Assembly: GCA_963744915.1 (NCBI GenBank) | Contig: CAVUUY010000016.1 | Coordinates: 117,359 to 181,358, forward strand | Direction of reading: 5' to 3' | Length of the DNA: 64,000 nt | Origin: DATAFF01 sp963744915 | GTDB lineage: Bacteria; Pseudomonadota; Alphaproteobacteria; Rhizobiales; Aestuariivirgaceae | Shown here: piece by piece, positions 44,131-52,942 of the stretch | Numbering within the stretch: position 1 is the stretch's first letter | Layout of the letters: every line of letters begins with the position of its first letter | Program-made: the position numbers and the translations under genes | The notes under the pieces: model-generated | What the model saw: only the letters and a program-made list of their open reading frames with translations | What the model was told of the DNA's origin: nothing | Database searches by the model: none

Positions 44131-44399
44131 GTCGTTTGGTCGCAAAGGAAGTCTGTGGAAAATGTGACGCCGGCCGCCCTTTCGTCATAATCAGACCGAA
44201 AATGATGCAACCCATGGGCGTGGCGAAGGGTCGGGTGATAAACGTTTGGATGAAATTGACATTGGATTTTTGCATCACTGCCCGGAAATCAATCTGGAAT
44301 CAGCCTTGAATTGCCCCCTTGCTGCCTTATTTCGGCGCGCGTTGCCGCGCCAGCATTTGAACCTGTTGTGGCGGCCATTGCGAGGGGAGGCATTTGCCT

Positions 44400-45527
44400 A
44401 TGGGCTTTGCCATTTCGGGGCGGATTTCCAGGATCATCCTGACGGCTTTCGCCCTGCTCAGCTGTGCGTCATCGGCGCTCTCGCAGGAAACGCCGAAGGC
44501 GGCGAAACCCCCGCCGCCGACCGTCATAGGCGTGGTGAGCAGCGACCAAAGCGGAACGTATCTGCGCATCGCTGCGGATATGGGCAAGGTTCTCGACAAT
44601 CCGACGACCGGGCTGCGAATCCTGCCGATCACCGGCGACGGGTCGGTCCAGAACATCACCGACCTGCTCTATCTCAAGGGCGTTGACCTCGCCATCGTCC
44701 AGTCCGACGTGCTGGCCTATATCAAGGAACACCGCCCCCGTGGGGGTGTGAGCGACCGCGTCAGCTACATCACCCGGCTCTACAACGAGGAGTTTCACCT
44801 CGTTGCGCGCGATAAATTCCGCTCGGTCGCCGATCTGAGCGGCAAGCGGGTCAATTTCGGGCCGGAGGACAGCGGCAGCTATCTGACGGCAACAACCGTG
44901 TTCAAGGCGCTCGGCGTCGAAGTCGTGCCCCAGACCTTCGATACGGAAACAGCGCTCGAAAAACTGAAAAACGGCGAGATCGATGCCATGGCGGTGGTGG
45001 CCGGGAAGCCGGCTCCGGCCCTGCAGTCGATCCCGCCCAAGAGCGGCCTCAAGCTCCTGACCATCGATTTCGCCGGGCCGCTGACCGAGACCTACCTGCC
45101 GTCGAGCTTCACCGCCAAGGATTATCCGGGGCTGGTCGGCCGCGGCAAGGTCGAGACCATCGCGGTCGGCTCGGTCATGGCGGTGTTCAACTGGAAAACC
45201 GGCACCGAGCGCTACGAACGAATCCGCCGGTTCGTCGATGCCTTTTTCGGTTCCTTCGACGCCTTCGCCCAACCGCCGCGCCAGGCCAAGTGGCAGGAAG
45301 TCAATCTCGCTGCCGATATTCCGGGCTGGAAACGCTATCTCCCGGCCCAGGACTGGCTCGACCGCAATCCGCAAAGAGCCGCGCAATCGCCGCAGGACAC
45401 CGAGAAGCTGCTGTCCGCCTTCAAGGCTTTTCTCGCGGCATCGGGCGATGCCCAGACGCTCAGCGCCGCCGATCAGGAAGAGCTGTTCAAGCGCTTCCTG
45501 GAGTGGCGCGCCGCAGGAGCCCAGTAA
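44400..45527 (+). CDS. TAXI-family TRAP transporter solute-binding protein
   Basis: Exported receptor of 375 residues of the TAXI (NMT1-like) group. The signal peptide (residues 1-29) ends near SSALS-QETP. The family signature region follows: VIGVVSSDQSGTYLRIAADM (SGTY motif, about residue 51), DLAIVQSDVLAYI and RVNFGPEDSGSYLTA. GGGGAGG lies about ten bases before ATG 44400. No TRAP membrane gene is nearby. The next gene begins inside its stop codon (TAATG), so this receptor may work with that large membrane-anchored protein rather than a transporter. The ligand is unknown. Confidence 0.85.
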   Translation: MGFAISGRISRIILTAFALLSCASSALSQETPKAAKPPPPTVIGVVSSDQSGTYLRIAADMGKVLDNPTTGLRILPITGDGSVQNITDLLYLKGVDLAIVQSDVLAYIKEHRPRGGVSDRVSYITRLYNEEFHLVARDKFRSVADLSGKRVNFGPEDSGSYLTATTVFKALGVEVVPQTFDTETALEKLKNGEIDAMAVVAGKPAPALQSIPPKSGLKLLTIDFAGPLTETYLPSSFTAKDYPGLVGRGKVETIAVGSVMAVFNWKTGTERYERIRRFVDAFFGSFDAFAQPPRQAKWQEVNLAADIPGWKRYLPAQDWLDRNPQRAAQSPQDTEKLLSAFKAFLAASGDAQTLSAADQEELFKRFLEWRAAGAQ

Positions 45528-48343
45528 TGTCAGTCTTACGCGTCAAGAGACGCCGGGGGGTGGCGCCAAGGATCCGCACCAAGCGGTCCACGGATGCCGA
45601 CAGCGCCAGCGTGATGGAAGGGAGTCCTACCGTGGAGAAGCTCCAGGGCATGTCACTGCGCGATCAGGATGACCGCGACACCGAGACATCGAGCCACCCG
45701 ACGCCGGAGGCGGACTTCGACATGATCCCGCTCCCATTCCGGTCGGATGAATCGGACAGCCATGGCGACGCCGAGGCGACGCCGCTATCGGTACCGGCTG
45801 CGCCGGCACAACGGTCGCAACCGCGCCCGTCGCCGACCTCGCCGTCGACCGAGAGTGCCGCCATCGCCGCCAAGCGGGCGCAGCTTCAGGCCGCCCTGCG
45901 CGACCGGCCGCGCTGGATGGCGCGTCCGATTCAAGCCTCGAGCGCGGTTGCCGAGTCGGTCGAAGCGAGCCCGCCGGCTGCCGTCGCCGAACCGATGCCG
46001 GAGCTGCCGGAGGAGATGCCGGACGCGATGATCAGACCCTTCAGCCCGCCGGATTGGAAGGCTGTGTTCGGCGATCAGGAAGAGGACGCGGCCGAGCGCG
46101 ATGCCGACAATGGCGAGGACGCAGCGCAGGAGCGACCGAGCGAGGAGCCGGACACGGTCGAAGCCGAGGCGCCGCTCGCGCCGAACTTGTCCTATCTCGG
46201 CGGTGACGCTCCGGCCGAAGCCGACACCGAGCCGGGCCTTTTCGACCTGACCTACGGGGATCCGGAGACCGCGGACAAAGCGCCCGAGCGCATGGAAGAC
46301 GAGGCTCGATCGCTGGGCGACGACGACGAGCCGCAGCATGTGTTCGTCGAACCGCCGAGCCTCGCCGAGTCGCCGGCGGCCCAGGAGGCCAGGCGGCGTT
46401 TCCGCGCCGCCTACGACCTCTACCGCCCGCCCTATGCCGGGAGCACGGCCGAGGAAGCGCAGGCGCAGGCTCAGGATCACCATCAGGGCGAGCCGGCCTA
46501 CCCTGCCGACCAGGACGATCACCATTATTTCGACGGCTATGACGAGCACCAGCAGCCTGCCGCGGCGATGGCCGAGCAGCCGCATTATGATTACGAGCAG
46601 CCGCGCTACGATCAGGCGGTGGCCGCGCCGCTGCCAAACCCGCCGTCGGAAGCGCTGCGACGGGCCGCCACCGTCGCGAGCAGCCGCCAAGGCGTGCCGG
46701 TTCGCGCTCCGGTGCCGGTGCGGCGGCCTCAGCCCTTCGAGGGCGCGTCCTCGAACATGCGCGAGGCGCTGGATAGCCTGAACACCCGCGGGCGCACCGT
46801 GCGACCGGACGCGCTTCGGCGCACCGTTGCCAAGCAGCGCCCGAGCAGCCGGAGCATGAGCGGTGCAGCCGTCGCGGCGGCGCTGCTGATGTCGGCCTGC
46901 GGCGGCATCGGCATCTATGCCTGGAAGGCCGGCAGCCTCGATGCGGTGATGGCGATGATCCCCGCCGCGTCCACCGGCAGGCCGGCTCAGGCGGCCATGG
47001 TCGGGCAGGAAGCGACGCGTGACACCGCCGCCGCTCCCGACGCGGCCGCGTCGGACGCGTCCGGTTCCGACGAATCCGCTCCTGACACGGCCAGTTCCGA
47101 CACCCCGAATCCCGACGCGGCGACGCCGCCGAAGGTCGCCGACGACAACAGCGATCAACAGGCGAACCAGCCGGATCGACAGACGAGTCAGCCGGATGCC
47201 GGTCCGATGATCATCGAGGCGACGACGACCTCCGAGGGCCCGACCGGGGCGCTCCCCGATGCCGGCAAGGAAGCGGCAGCGCCGGCCGAGAGCAGCCCGC
47301 CGCCGCTTGCCGAAGCACCGCCGGTTCCCGAGTCGGTGCCGCCGCCTGTGGCCACCGAAGCACCGCCGCAAGCCGCCCCGGCCAAGGATCAGGCCAAGGC
47401 GAAATCGACGGCGGTCGGCAAGCCGAGCAAGAAGCGCTTCCACACCGCACGGCTCAACGTCGCCGATGTCGAGGGAGTCGAGCAGCAATACATCCCGCTC
47501 AACCTGACGATGGATACCGGCGATGGCCCGAGCGACGTTCAGCTCCGGCTGTCGGGCCTTCCCGAGGCCGCGAAGCTGTCGGCCGGGCAGAAGCTGGCTG
47601 ACGGCGCCTGGGTGGTGACCGCCAAGGATGCCGCGGGCTTGCGTGTGCTGACGCCGGATATCGAGAAGCCGGAGCATCACACGGTTGCGGTCGAGGCGGT
47701 CGAGGCCAAGACCGGATCGCTGGCGGCCCCGACCCAGGAGATGCAGCTGTCGATCTTGCCGCGCAAGGTCATCGTCGAGCCTGCCGCAGCATCGGCCGAC
47801 GACAATCCGGCCCGTAGCCAGGGCGGCCAGTCGCAGGCGGTCATCGAGCTGCCACCGGCGCAACCGGCTGCGGTTCCCCCGCCGGTCGCTCCGGCGGAAG
47901 CGGATACCACCGCCTCGATCGACAAGCCGGCCGCCGGGCCGAAGGCGGCAGAGCCGCCGGCGAAGCCCGCCAAACTGCCGAAGCTTGCCTCGCTCAATGC
48001 CGAGCCGGTGGCGGTGCCGGCCAAGCCGACACCGGCCCCGTCCCAGGCGGCCGAGCCGTCGGCGAGCGATGACGATCTCATCGCCCGGGGCGACGAGCTT
48101 CTGTCGCTCGGCGATATCGTCGCCGCCCGCCAGCTTTATGAATTCGCCTTCGACCGCGGCCAGATGCAGGCGGCGGTGGCGCTGGGCCGCACCTATGATC
48201 CGGTGACGTTCGAGAAGCTGAAGGTGCGGGGCCTCAGCCCCAATCCGCAGCTCGCGCTCGAAATGTACAAGAAGGCCGAAAAGGCCGGGATCAAGGGCGC
48301 GCAGGCCGATATCGAGGCCCTGAGCGCCTGGCTCGCCAGATGA
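45527..48343 (+). CDS. Large Ala/Pro-rich single-pass membrane protein with C-terminal SEL1-like repeat
   Basis: Unrecognised protein of 938 residues. A long disordered acidic and Gln/His/Tyr-containing region (about 1-430) precedes a single membrane helix (GAAVAAALLMSACGGIGIYAW, split at about residues 445-463). A second Pro/Ala-rich region follows, then a probable folded domain (about 640-760: RLNVADVEGVEQQYIPLNL onward), another linker and a C-terminal helical repeat (ARQLYEFAFDRGQMQAAVALG, about residues 865-885) of the SEL1/TPR kind. The start overlaps the TAXI gene stop. Envelope organisation or signalling with the TAXI receptor is possible. A strong terminator ends the operon. Confidence 0.75.
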   Translation: MSVLRVKRRRGVAPRIRTKRSTDADSASVMEGSPTVEKLQGMSLRDQDDRDTETSSHPTPEADFDMIPLPFRSDESDSHGDAEATPLSVPAAPAQRSQPRPSPTSPSTESAAIAAKRAQLQAALRDRPRWMARPIQASSAVAESVEASPPAAVAEPMPELPEEMPDAMIRPFSPPDWKAVFGDQEEDAAERDADNGEDAAQERPSEEPDTVEAEAPLAPNLSYLGGDAPAEADTEPGLFDLTYGDPETADKAPERMEDEARSLGDDDEPQHVFVEPPSLAESPAAQEARRRFRAAYDLYRPPYAGSTAEEAQAQAQDHHQGEPAYPADQDDHHYFDGYDEHQQPAAAMAEQPHYDYEQPRYDQAVAAPLPNPPSEALRRAATVASSRQGVPVRAPVPVRRPQPFEGASSNMREALDSLNTRGRTVRPDALRRTVAKQRPSSRSMSGAAVAAALLMSACGGIGIYAWKAGSLDAVMAMIPAASTGRPAQAAMVGQEATRDTAAAPDAAASDASGSDESAPDTASSDTPNPDAATPPKVADDNSDQQANQPDRQTSQPDAGPMIIEATTTSEGPTGALPDAGKEAAAPAESSPPPLAEAPPVPESVPPPVATEAPPQAAPAKDQAKAKSTAVGKPSKKRFHTARLNVADVEGVEQQYIPLNLTMDTGDGPSDVQLRLSGLPEAAKLSAGQKLADGAWVVTAKDAAGLRVLTPDIEKPEHHTVAVEAVEAKTGSLAAPTQEMQLSILPRKVIVEPAAASADDNPARSQGGQSQAVIELPPAQPAAVPPPVAPAEADTTASIDKPAAGPKAAEPPAKPAKLPKLASLNAEPVAVPAKPTPAPSQAAEPSASDDDLIARGDELLSLGDIVAARQLYEFAFDRGQMQAAVALGRTYDPVTFEKLKVRGLSPNPQLALEMYKKAEKAGIKGAQADIEALSAWLAR

Positions 48344-48372
48344 TGGAGCGGGGCTAAGGTCCCGCAACTCGA

Positions 48373-48410
48373 AGCCCTCGGCGTCGAAACCGGCCGAGGG
48401 CTCTTTTTTT
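48373..48410 (+). terminator. Rho-independent terminator of the TAXI/large-protein operon
   Basis: AGCCCTCGGC (48373-48382) and GCCGAGGGCT (48393-48402) form a ten-pair stem with a ten-base loop, followed by C and seven Ts (48404-48410). It lies 30 bases after the stop. Confidence 0.92.
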
Positions 48411-48491
48411 GGCGCTGGAGCCAACTGGCTCTGCTTCCCGGTGTCGGTTAAGGTCGCTCACCGATTGCCGATCCTTGAAGGAAGCACTGCC

Positions 48492-50168
48492 ATGCGGTCA
48501 GCCGATGTCATCGTCAAGGCTCTGGAAGCGCAGAAGCTGAAGCGCCTCTATTGCGTGCCGGGCGAAAGCTATCTGCCGCTGCTGGATGCGCTCCACGACT
48601 CCAAGGTGCTGACCACCGTGGTGTGCCGCCATGAGTCCGGCGCCGGCTTCATGGCCGTTGCCGAGGCCAAGATGACCGGCCGTCCCGCCTGCTTCATGGT
48701 GTCGCGCGGGCCTGGCGCCACCAATGGCTCGATCGCCCTCCATGTTGCCGAGCAGGATGCGGTGCCGGTGGTCCTGCTGGTGGGCCAGGTGTCGCGCGAC
48801 GAACGGGGCCGCGGCGCCTTTCAGGAAATCGACTATGGCCAGTTCTTCGGCAGCATCGCCAAGGCGGTGTGGGAGATCACCGATGCCGAAAAGGTCCCGG
48901 AGATCATGGTGCGGGCCTTCGCGCGCTGCGCCTCGGGCACGCCGGGTCCGGTGGTCGTGGTGCTTCCCGAGGATGTCCTCGACGACCAGGTCAGCAGGCC
49001 ATTGCCGGCGCCCTACGCGATCTTTCGGCCGCAGCCCTCGGCGAACGAGATCGCGGCGGTGGCGCAGGCCCTCGACCAGGCCCGGCGTCCCTTGCTGATC
49101 GCCGGCGGCGCATTGCGCGGCGAGAAGGGTGCCGCCGCGCTGGCCGACTTTGCCCGCGCCCAGACGGTGCCGGTCGCCGCCAGCTGGAAGAACCAGGACG
49201 TTTTCGACAATGGCAGCCCGCTTTATGCCGGCCATCTCGGCGTCGGCACGCCCAAGCCGCATGTCGAAGCGCTGGCCAGCGCCGACCTCGTGATCGCCGC
49301 CGGCACCCGGCTCGGCGATATCGCCAGCCAGAACTACACCTTCCCGCGCGCTCCCGATCCGGAGCAGCCGCTCATCCATATCTATCCCGACAGCAAGCCC
49401 ATCGGTGCCGTCTTCCGCACGACGCTCGGCGTCATCGCCGACCCGGTCGAGCTGCTGGCGGCGCTCGTCCGCCATGAGCCGCGGCATGAGCGGGAACGCC
49501 GGGCATTCGCCGAGAGCATCCGCAGCTTCGTCGAGCCCTTCACGCGCTTCATCTCTCCCGAACCGACCGACGGCGTCGATTTCGGCACGGTCGTGCAGGC
49601 GCTCGAGGAAGCGGCCCCGGCGGACGCCGTCCTCATCACCGATGCCGGCAATTTCTCGAGCTGGCTGCACCGCCATTGGCGCCTCACGCCGCAGAACCGG
49701 CTCCTCGGCATGGTCGCGGGCGCGATGGGATTTGCCGTTCCGGCAGCCGTGGCCGCCTCGCTCGAAGCGCCGTCCCGGATGGTCATCGCCATTGTCGGCG
49801 ACGGCGGCGTGCTGATGACCGGCCAGGAGCTCGCCACCGCCATGCAATATCACGCCCGCCCCAAGATCGTGATCTCCGACAATGGCAGCTACGGCACCAT
49901 CCGCACCCACCAGGAGCGTCGCTTCCCGCAGCGCAAATCGGCGACGGATCTCACCAACCCGGACCTCTCGCAATGGGCGCGATCCTTCGGCGCCGAGGTG
50001 TTCACCATCGAGCGCGGCGATGATGTCAGGGCGAAGGTCAGGGCAGCGCTCGCATCGAACGCGGCAACCGTCATCCACGTCCGCTCGAGCATCGAAGCAA
50101 TCTCGGCATTTACGACGGTCAGCCGGCTGAGGGGAGCGGGTGGGCAAAATAGGCAAGTAGGCAAGTAG
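48492..50168 (+). CDS. ThDP-dependent enzyme, acetolactate synthase-like
   Basis: Cytoplasmic enzyme of 558 residues with the three ThDP domains: N-terminal PYR domain with the catalytic Glu (TTVVCRHESGAGFMAVAEAK, about residues 41-60), central domain (ASADLVIAAGTRLGDI), and PP domain with GDGGVLMTGQELATAMQY and SDNGSYGTIR (about residue 462). It lacks Xsc- or IlvB-specific blocks and has no small subunit, so catabolic decarboxylase or carboligase activity on a 2-oxo acid is more likely than valine synthesis. ATG 48492 follows GAAGGAAG. Its last codons (NRQVGK, TAG) are made of an octanucleotide tandem repeat. Confidence 0.88.
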   Translation: MRSADVIVKALEAQKLKRLYCVPGESYLPLLDALHDSKVLTTVVCRHESGAGFMAVAEAKMTGRPACFMVSRGPGATNGSIALHVAEQDAVPVVLLVGQVSRDERGRGAFQEIDYGQFFGSIAKAVWEITDAEKVPEIMVRAFARCASGTPGPVVVVLPEDVLDDQVSRPLPAPYAIFRPQPSANEIAAVAQALDQARRPLLIAGGALRGEKGAAALADFARAQTVPVAASWKNQDVFDNGSPLYAGHLGVGTPKPHVEALASADLVIAAGTRLGDIASQNYTFPRAPDPEQPLIHIYPDSKPIGAVFRTTLGVIADPVELLAALVRHEPRHERERRAFAESIRSFVEPFTRFISPEPTDGVDFGTVVQALEEAAPADAVLITDAGNFSSWLHRHWRLTPQNRLLGMVAGAMGFAVPAAVAASLEAPSRMVIAIVGDGGVLMTGQELATAMQYHARPKIVISDNGSYGTIRTHQERRFPQRKSATDLTNPDLSQWARSFGAEVFTIERGDDVRAKVRAALASNAATVIHVRSSIEAISAFTTVSRLRGAGGQNRQVGK

Positions 50169-50190
50169 GCAAGTAGGCAAGTAGGCAATT
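50151..50190. repeat. Octanucleotide tandem repeat (AGGCAAGT) over a stop codon
   Basis: AGGCAAGT is repeated exactly at 50151, 50159, 50167 and 50175, with a partial fifth copy AGGCAATT at 50183. The unit is not a multiple of three, so changes in copy number would alter the reading frame at the end of the ThDP enzyme gene, whose TAG lies within the array at 50166-50168. Confidence 0.95.
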
Positions 50191-50211
50191 GAGAGGAGAG
50201 AGCGCCGCTCG

Positions 50212-51561
50212 TCAGACGTTGAGCAGAAGAAACTCCCGCTCCCAGGAGCTGATCACCTTGCGGTATTGCTCCATCTCTTCTTCCTTCACCCCCTGGAAGG
50301 CATCGATGAAGCGTTCGCCGAACACCTGCTTGAGGGGCTTGGTATAGTTGAGCTTGCTCAGCGCGTCCTCGAGATGGAGCGGCAAGGTGTGGGCGTAGCG
50401 ATAGGCCGAGCCCTCGACCGGATCGCCCGGCTTAATCTTCTGGACCATCCCGAGATAGCCGCAGGCAAGCGATGCAGCTATCGCGAGGTAAGGATTGGCG
50501 TCCGCCCCCGGCACCCGGTTCTCCACCCGCATGTTGTCGCCGTCGGATGAGGGGACCCGCAAGGGCGCGGTGCGGTTGTCGATCCCCCAATGGGTGTTGG
50601 TCGGTGCGTCGGAATTCGGCACCAGCCGGCGATAGGAGTTCACGTTCGGAGCGCAAAACGGCATCGCCGCCGCCATATAGCGCTGCAGCCCGCCAATGTG
50701 GTTGAGGAAGAGGCGCGACGGCTTGCCATTGGGGCCGGCAAAGACATTCTTGCCGGTCTTGAGGTCCATGACCGACTGGTGGATGTGCATTGATGAGCCC
50801 GGCTCATTGGCATGCGGCTTTGCCATAAAGGTCGCATACATATCGTGCTTTAGCGCCGCCTGGCGGACGGTTCGCTTGAACAGGAACACCTGATCGGCGA
50901 GCTCGACCGGGTCGCCATGATTGAAATTGATCTCGAGCTGGGCCGGCCCCAATTCATGGCTGATGGTGTCGACATCGATTTCCTGGACCTCGCAGAAATC
51001 ATAGATGTCCTCGACGATCGGGTCGTAGTCGTTGGCGGCGTCGATGCCGTAGGCCTGCCCGACCTTTTCCGAGCGGCCCGACCGGCCGATGGGCGATTCC
51101 AGCGGATAGTCGGGATCGAGATTCTTTTTCACCAGATAGAATTCGAGCTCGGGAGCGACGATCGGCCGCCAGTCCCTCTCGGCATAAAGCTCGACCACCC
51201 GCTTCAGCACATGGCGCGGCGAGATGTCGACGGGCCGGTCATCGAGATAGAAGCAGTCGCAAATGACTTCCGCCGTCGGGTTCTCGTACCACGGCACGCG
51301 CCGGACCGTCCGCGGATCGGGCTTCATATAGACGTCGATCGAGGCATCGTCGGTCGCGTCGGATTTCCAGGAATAGGCGCCGGTCACCGTCAGGATGAAA
51401 ATGTCCTCGGGGATGCGCAGACCACGGTTCTTGGAACCCTTTTCGAATTTCGACGCCGGCAGAATCTTGCCGCGGGCGCTGCCGGTGATGTCCGGCACGA
51501 GGCACTCAACCTCATCGATGGCGTTGCTCGAGAGGAATTCCTCGAAGCTTGTCAAAGACAT
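50212..51561 (-). CDS. puuA: Glutamine synthetase family protein, gamma-glutamylputrescine synthetase-like
   Basis: ATP-dependent ligase of 449 residues. The glutamine synthetase fold is shown by ELEFYLVKKN (metal Glu, about residue 131), LGPAQLEINFNHGD, ANEPGSSMHIHQS (about residue 260) and the NTHWGIDNRTAPLRVP region. With the divergent PuuB-like oxidase, SpeB and a Pot transporter next to it, it probably glutamylates putrescine or another amine rather than ammonia. The ATG at 51561 follows an AGGTC; it is 88 bases from the divergent puuB start. Substrate is inferred from context. Confidence 0.82.
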   Translation of the reverse strand: MSLTSFEEFLSSNAIDEVECLVPDITGSARGKILPASKFEKGSKNRGLRIPEDIFILTVTGAYSWKSDATDDASIDVYMKPDPRTVRRVPWYENPTAEVICDCFYLDDRPVDISPRHVLKRVVELYAERDWRPIVAPELEFYLVKKNLDPDYPLESPIGRSGRSEKVGQAYGIDAANDYDPIVEDIYDFCEVQEIDVDTISHELGPAQLEINFNHGDPVELADQVFLFKRTVRQAALKHDMYATFMAKPHANEPGSSMHIHQSVMDLKTGKNVFAGPNGKPSRLFLNHIGGLQRYMAAAMPFCAPNVNSYRRLVPNSDAPTNTHWGIDNRTAPLRVPSSDGDNMRVENRVPGADANPYLAIAASLACGYLGMVQKIKPGDPVEGSAYRYAHTLPLHLEDALSKLNYTKPLKQVFGERFIDAFQGVKEEEMEQYRKVISSWEREFLLLNV

Positions 51562-51649
51562 GATAGACCTGGAAGCTGTCGATCGCCGGAATGGCAATCC
51601 TTCGGCCCATTGTAGCCCGCCTGCCGGTTGGAGAAGAAGAGCTAAAACA

Positions 51650-52942
51650 ATGGATTACGGTCGACCGAGTCCGCTCGATGGCCAAAGCTATTATCGGGCG
51701 ACGGCGACGCCCTATCCGGACCTGCCGCCGCTCCGGGGCGAAGCGCGAGCCGATGTCGCGGTGATCGGCGCAGGGCTGACCGGCCTGTCGGCGGCGCTCG
51801 AGCTCACGGCGCGCGGTTATGCCGTTGCGGTGCTGGACGGCGGCCAGCTCGGCCATGGCGCATCGGGGCGCAATGGCGGCCAGATCGTGACCGGTTATGC
51901 CCCCGGAATGAGCAAGCTCGAACGTCTGCTCGGCCGTCGCGATGCCGAGATCTGCTTCGCCATTGCCGAGGAAGGAAAGGCCCTGCTGCGGCAGCGCATC
52001 GCCGCCTACGAGATCGACTGCGATCTTGCGGCCGGGCATATCGTCTGCGCCCCGAAACCGGCTCATCTCGAGGCGCTGGCCCGCGAATGCGACGAGCTCG
52101 AATCCTACGGTTACCACGAGACGAGCCTGCTCGATGCGGCCGCGCTTCATGCCCGGGTCGCCACCCCGCTCTATCAGGGCGGCCTGCTCGACCGGGGCGG
52201 CGGCCATTTTCATTCGCTCAACTATGTCATCGGGCTCGGGCGTGCCCTGCTTAAGGCCGGTGGCCGCGTCCATGAGCATTCGCCGGTGCTGGCGATCGAG
52301 CCGGGGGCGGCGCGCACGATCCTGCGCACCGCGCAAGGGGTGCTCTCGGCCGGTGCCGTGGTCGTCGCCTGCAATGCCTATCTCGGAAGGCTGCTGCCGA
52401 CAATCGCGCCGCGCATCATACCGGTTGCCAGCTACGTCATCGCGACGGCGCCGCTGCCGGAGCCCGTTGCGGCATCGCTGATCCCAGATGGCGAGGCGGT
52501 GGCGGATGCCAATTTCGTGGTCGATTATTTCCGCCTGACCGGCGATCGCCGGCTGCTGTTCGGCGGCCGCTGCAGCTATTCGGGGATCGATCCCGCCGAT
52601 CTTGCAGCAAACATGCGCCCGCGCCTTGCGCGCGTGTTCCCGCAATTGTCCCAGGTGCCGATCGAATATGCCTGGGGCGGGCATATCGCAATCACCTACA
52701 ACCGGCTGCCCGATGCCGGCCGCATCGGCCAGTCGCTCTATTATGCGCAGGGCTATTCCGGCCAGGGCGTGGTGTTGAGCGGGATCTTCGGAAAGATGAT
52801 GGCCGAAGCGATCGAAGGCGAGACCGCGCGCCTCGACATCTTCGGCCGCATCCCGCATGCGCCCTTCCCCGGCGGCCCGTTGGCGCGCCCTGCCCTGACC
52901 TTGGGGATGCTCTATTATCGCATCAGGGATCTGTTGGCGTGA
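51650..52942 (+). CDS. puuB: FAD-dependent oxidoreductase, gamma-glutamylputrescine oxidase-like
   Basis: DAO-family flavoenzyme of 430 residues. The FAD-binding ADVAVIGAGLTGLSAALEL (about residues 33-51) is followed by GHGASGRNGGQIVTGYAPG, a hallmark of PuuB-type oxidases, and a C-terminal GGHIAITYNRLPDAGRI and AQGYSGQGVVL. It would oxidise gamma-glutamylputrescine to the aldehyde. It is divergent from the puuA-like gene and overlaps the convergent agmatinase by 20 bases. An alternative is oxidation of another glutamylated amine. Confidence 0.87.
   Translation: MDYGRPSPLDGQSYYRATATPYPDLPPLRGEARADVAVIGAGLTGLSAALELTARGYAVAVLDGGQLGHGASGRNGGQIVTGYAPGMSKLERLLGRRDAEICFAIAEEGKALLRQRIAAYEIDCDLAAGHIVCAPKPAHLEALARECDELESYGYHETSLLDAAALHARVATPLYQGGLLDRGGGHFHSLNYVIGLGRALLKAGGRVHEHSPVLAIEPGAARTILRTAQGVLSAGAVVVACNAYLGRLLPTIAPRIIPVASYVIATAPLPEPVAASLIPDGEAVADANFVVDYFRLTGDRRLLFGGRCSYSGIDPADLAANMRPRLARVFPQLSQVPIEYAWGGHIAITYNRLPDAGRIGQSLYYAQGYSGQGVVLSGIFGKMMAEAIEGETARLDIFGRIPHAPFPGGPLARPALTLGMLYYRIRDLLA

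Noticed and set aside
44256..44284. TTGACA with a possible -10 before the TAXI gene
   Set aside because: No acceptable -10 box at 16-18 bases; a single hexamer is expected by chance in 269 bases.
45785..48424. Long minus-strand open frame opposite the 938-residue protein
   Set aside because: Arg/Leu/Gly-rich shadow with no domain; the plus-strand frame has a coupled start, a membrane helix and a terminator in the right place.
50151..50190. CRISPR-like array
   Set aside because: The unit is eight bases with no spacers; it is a simple tandem repeat.
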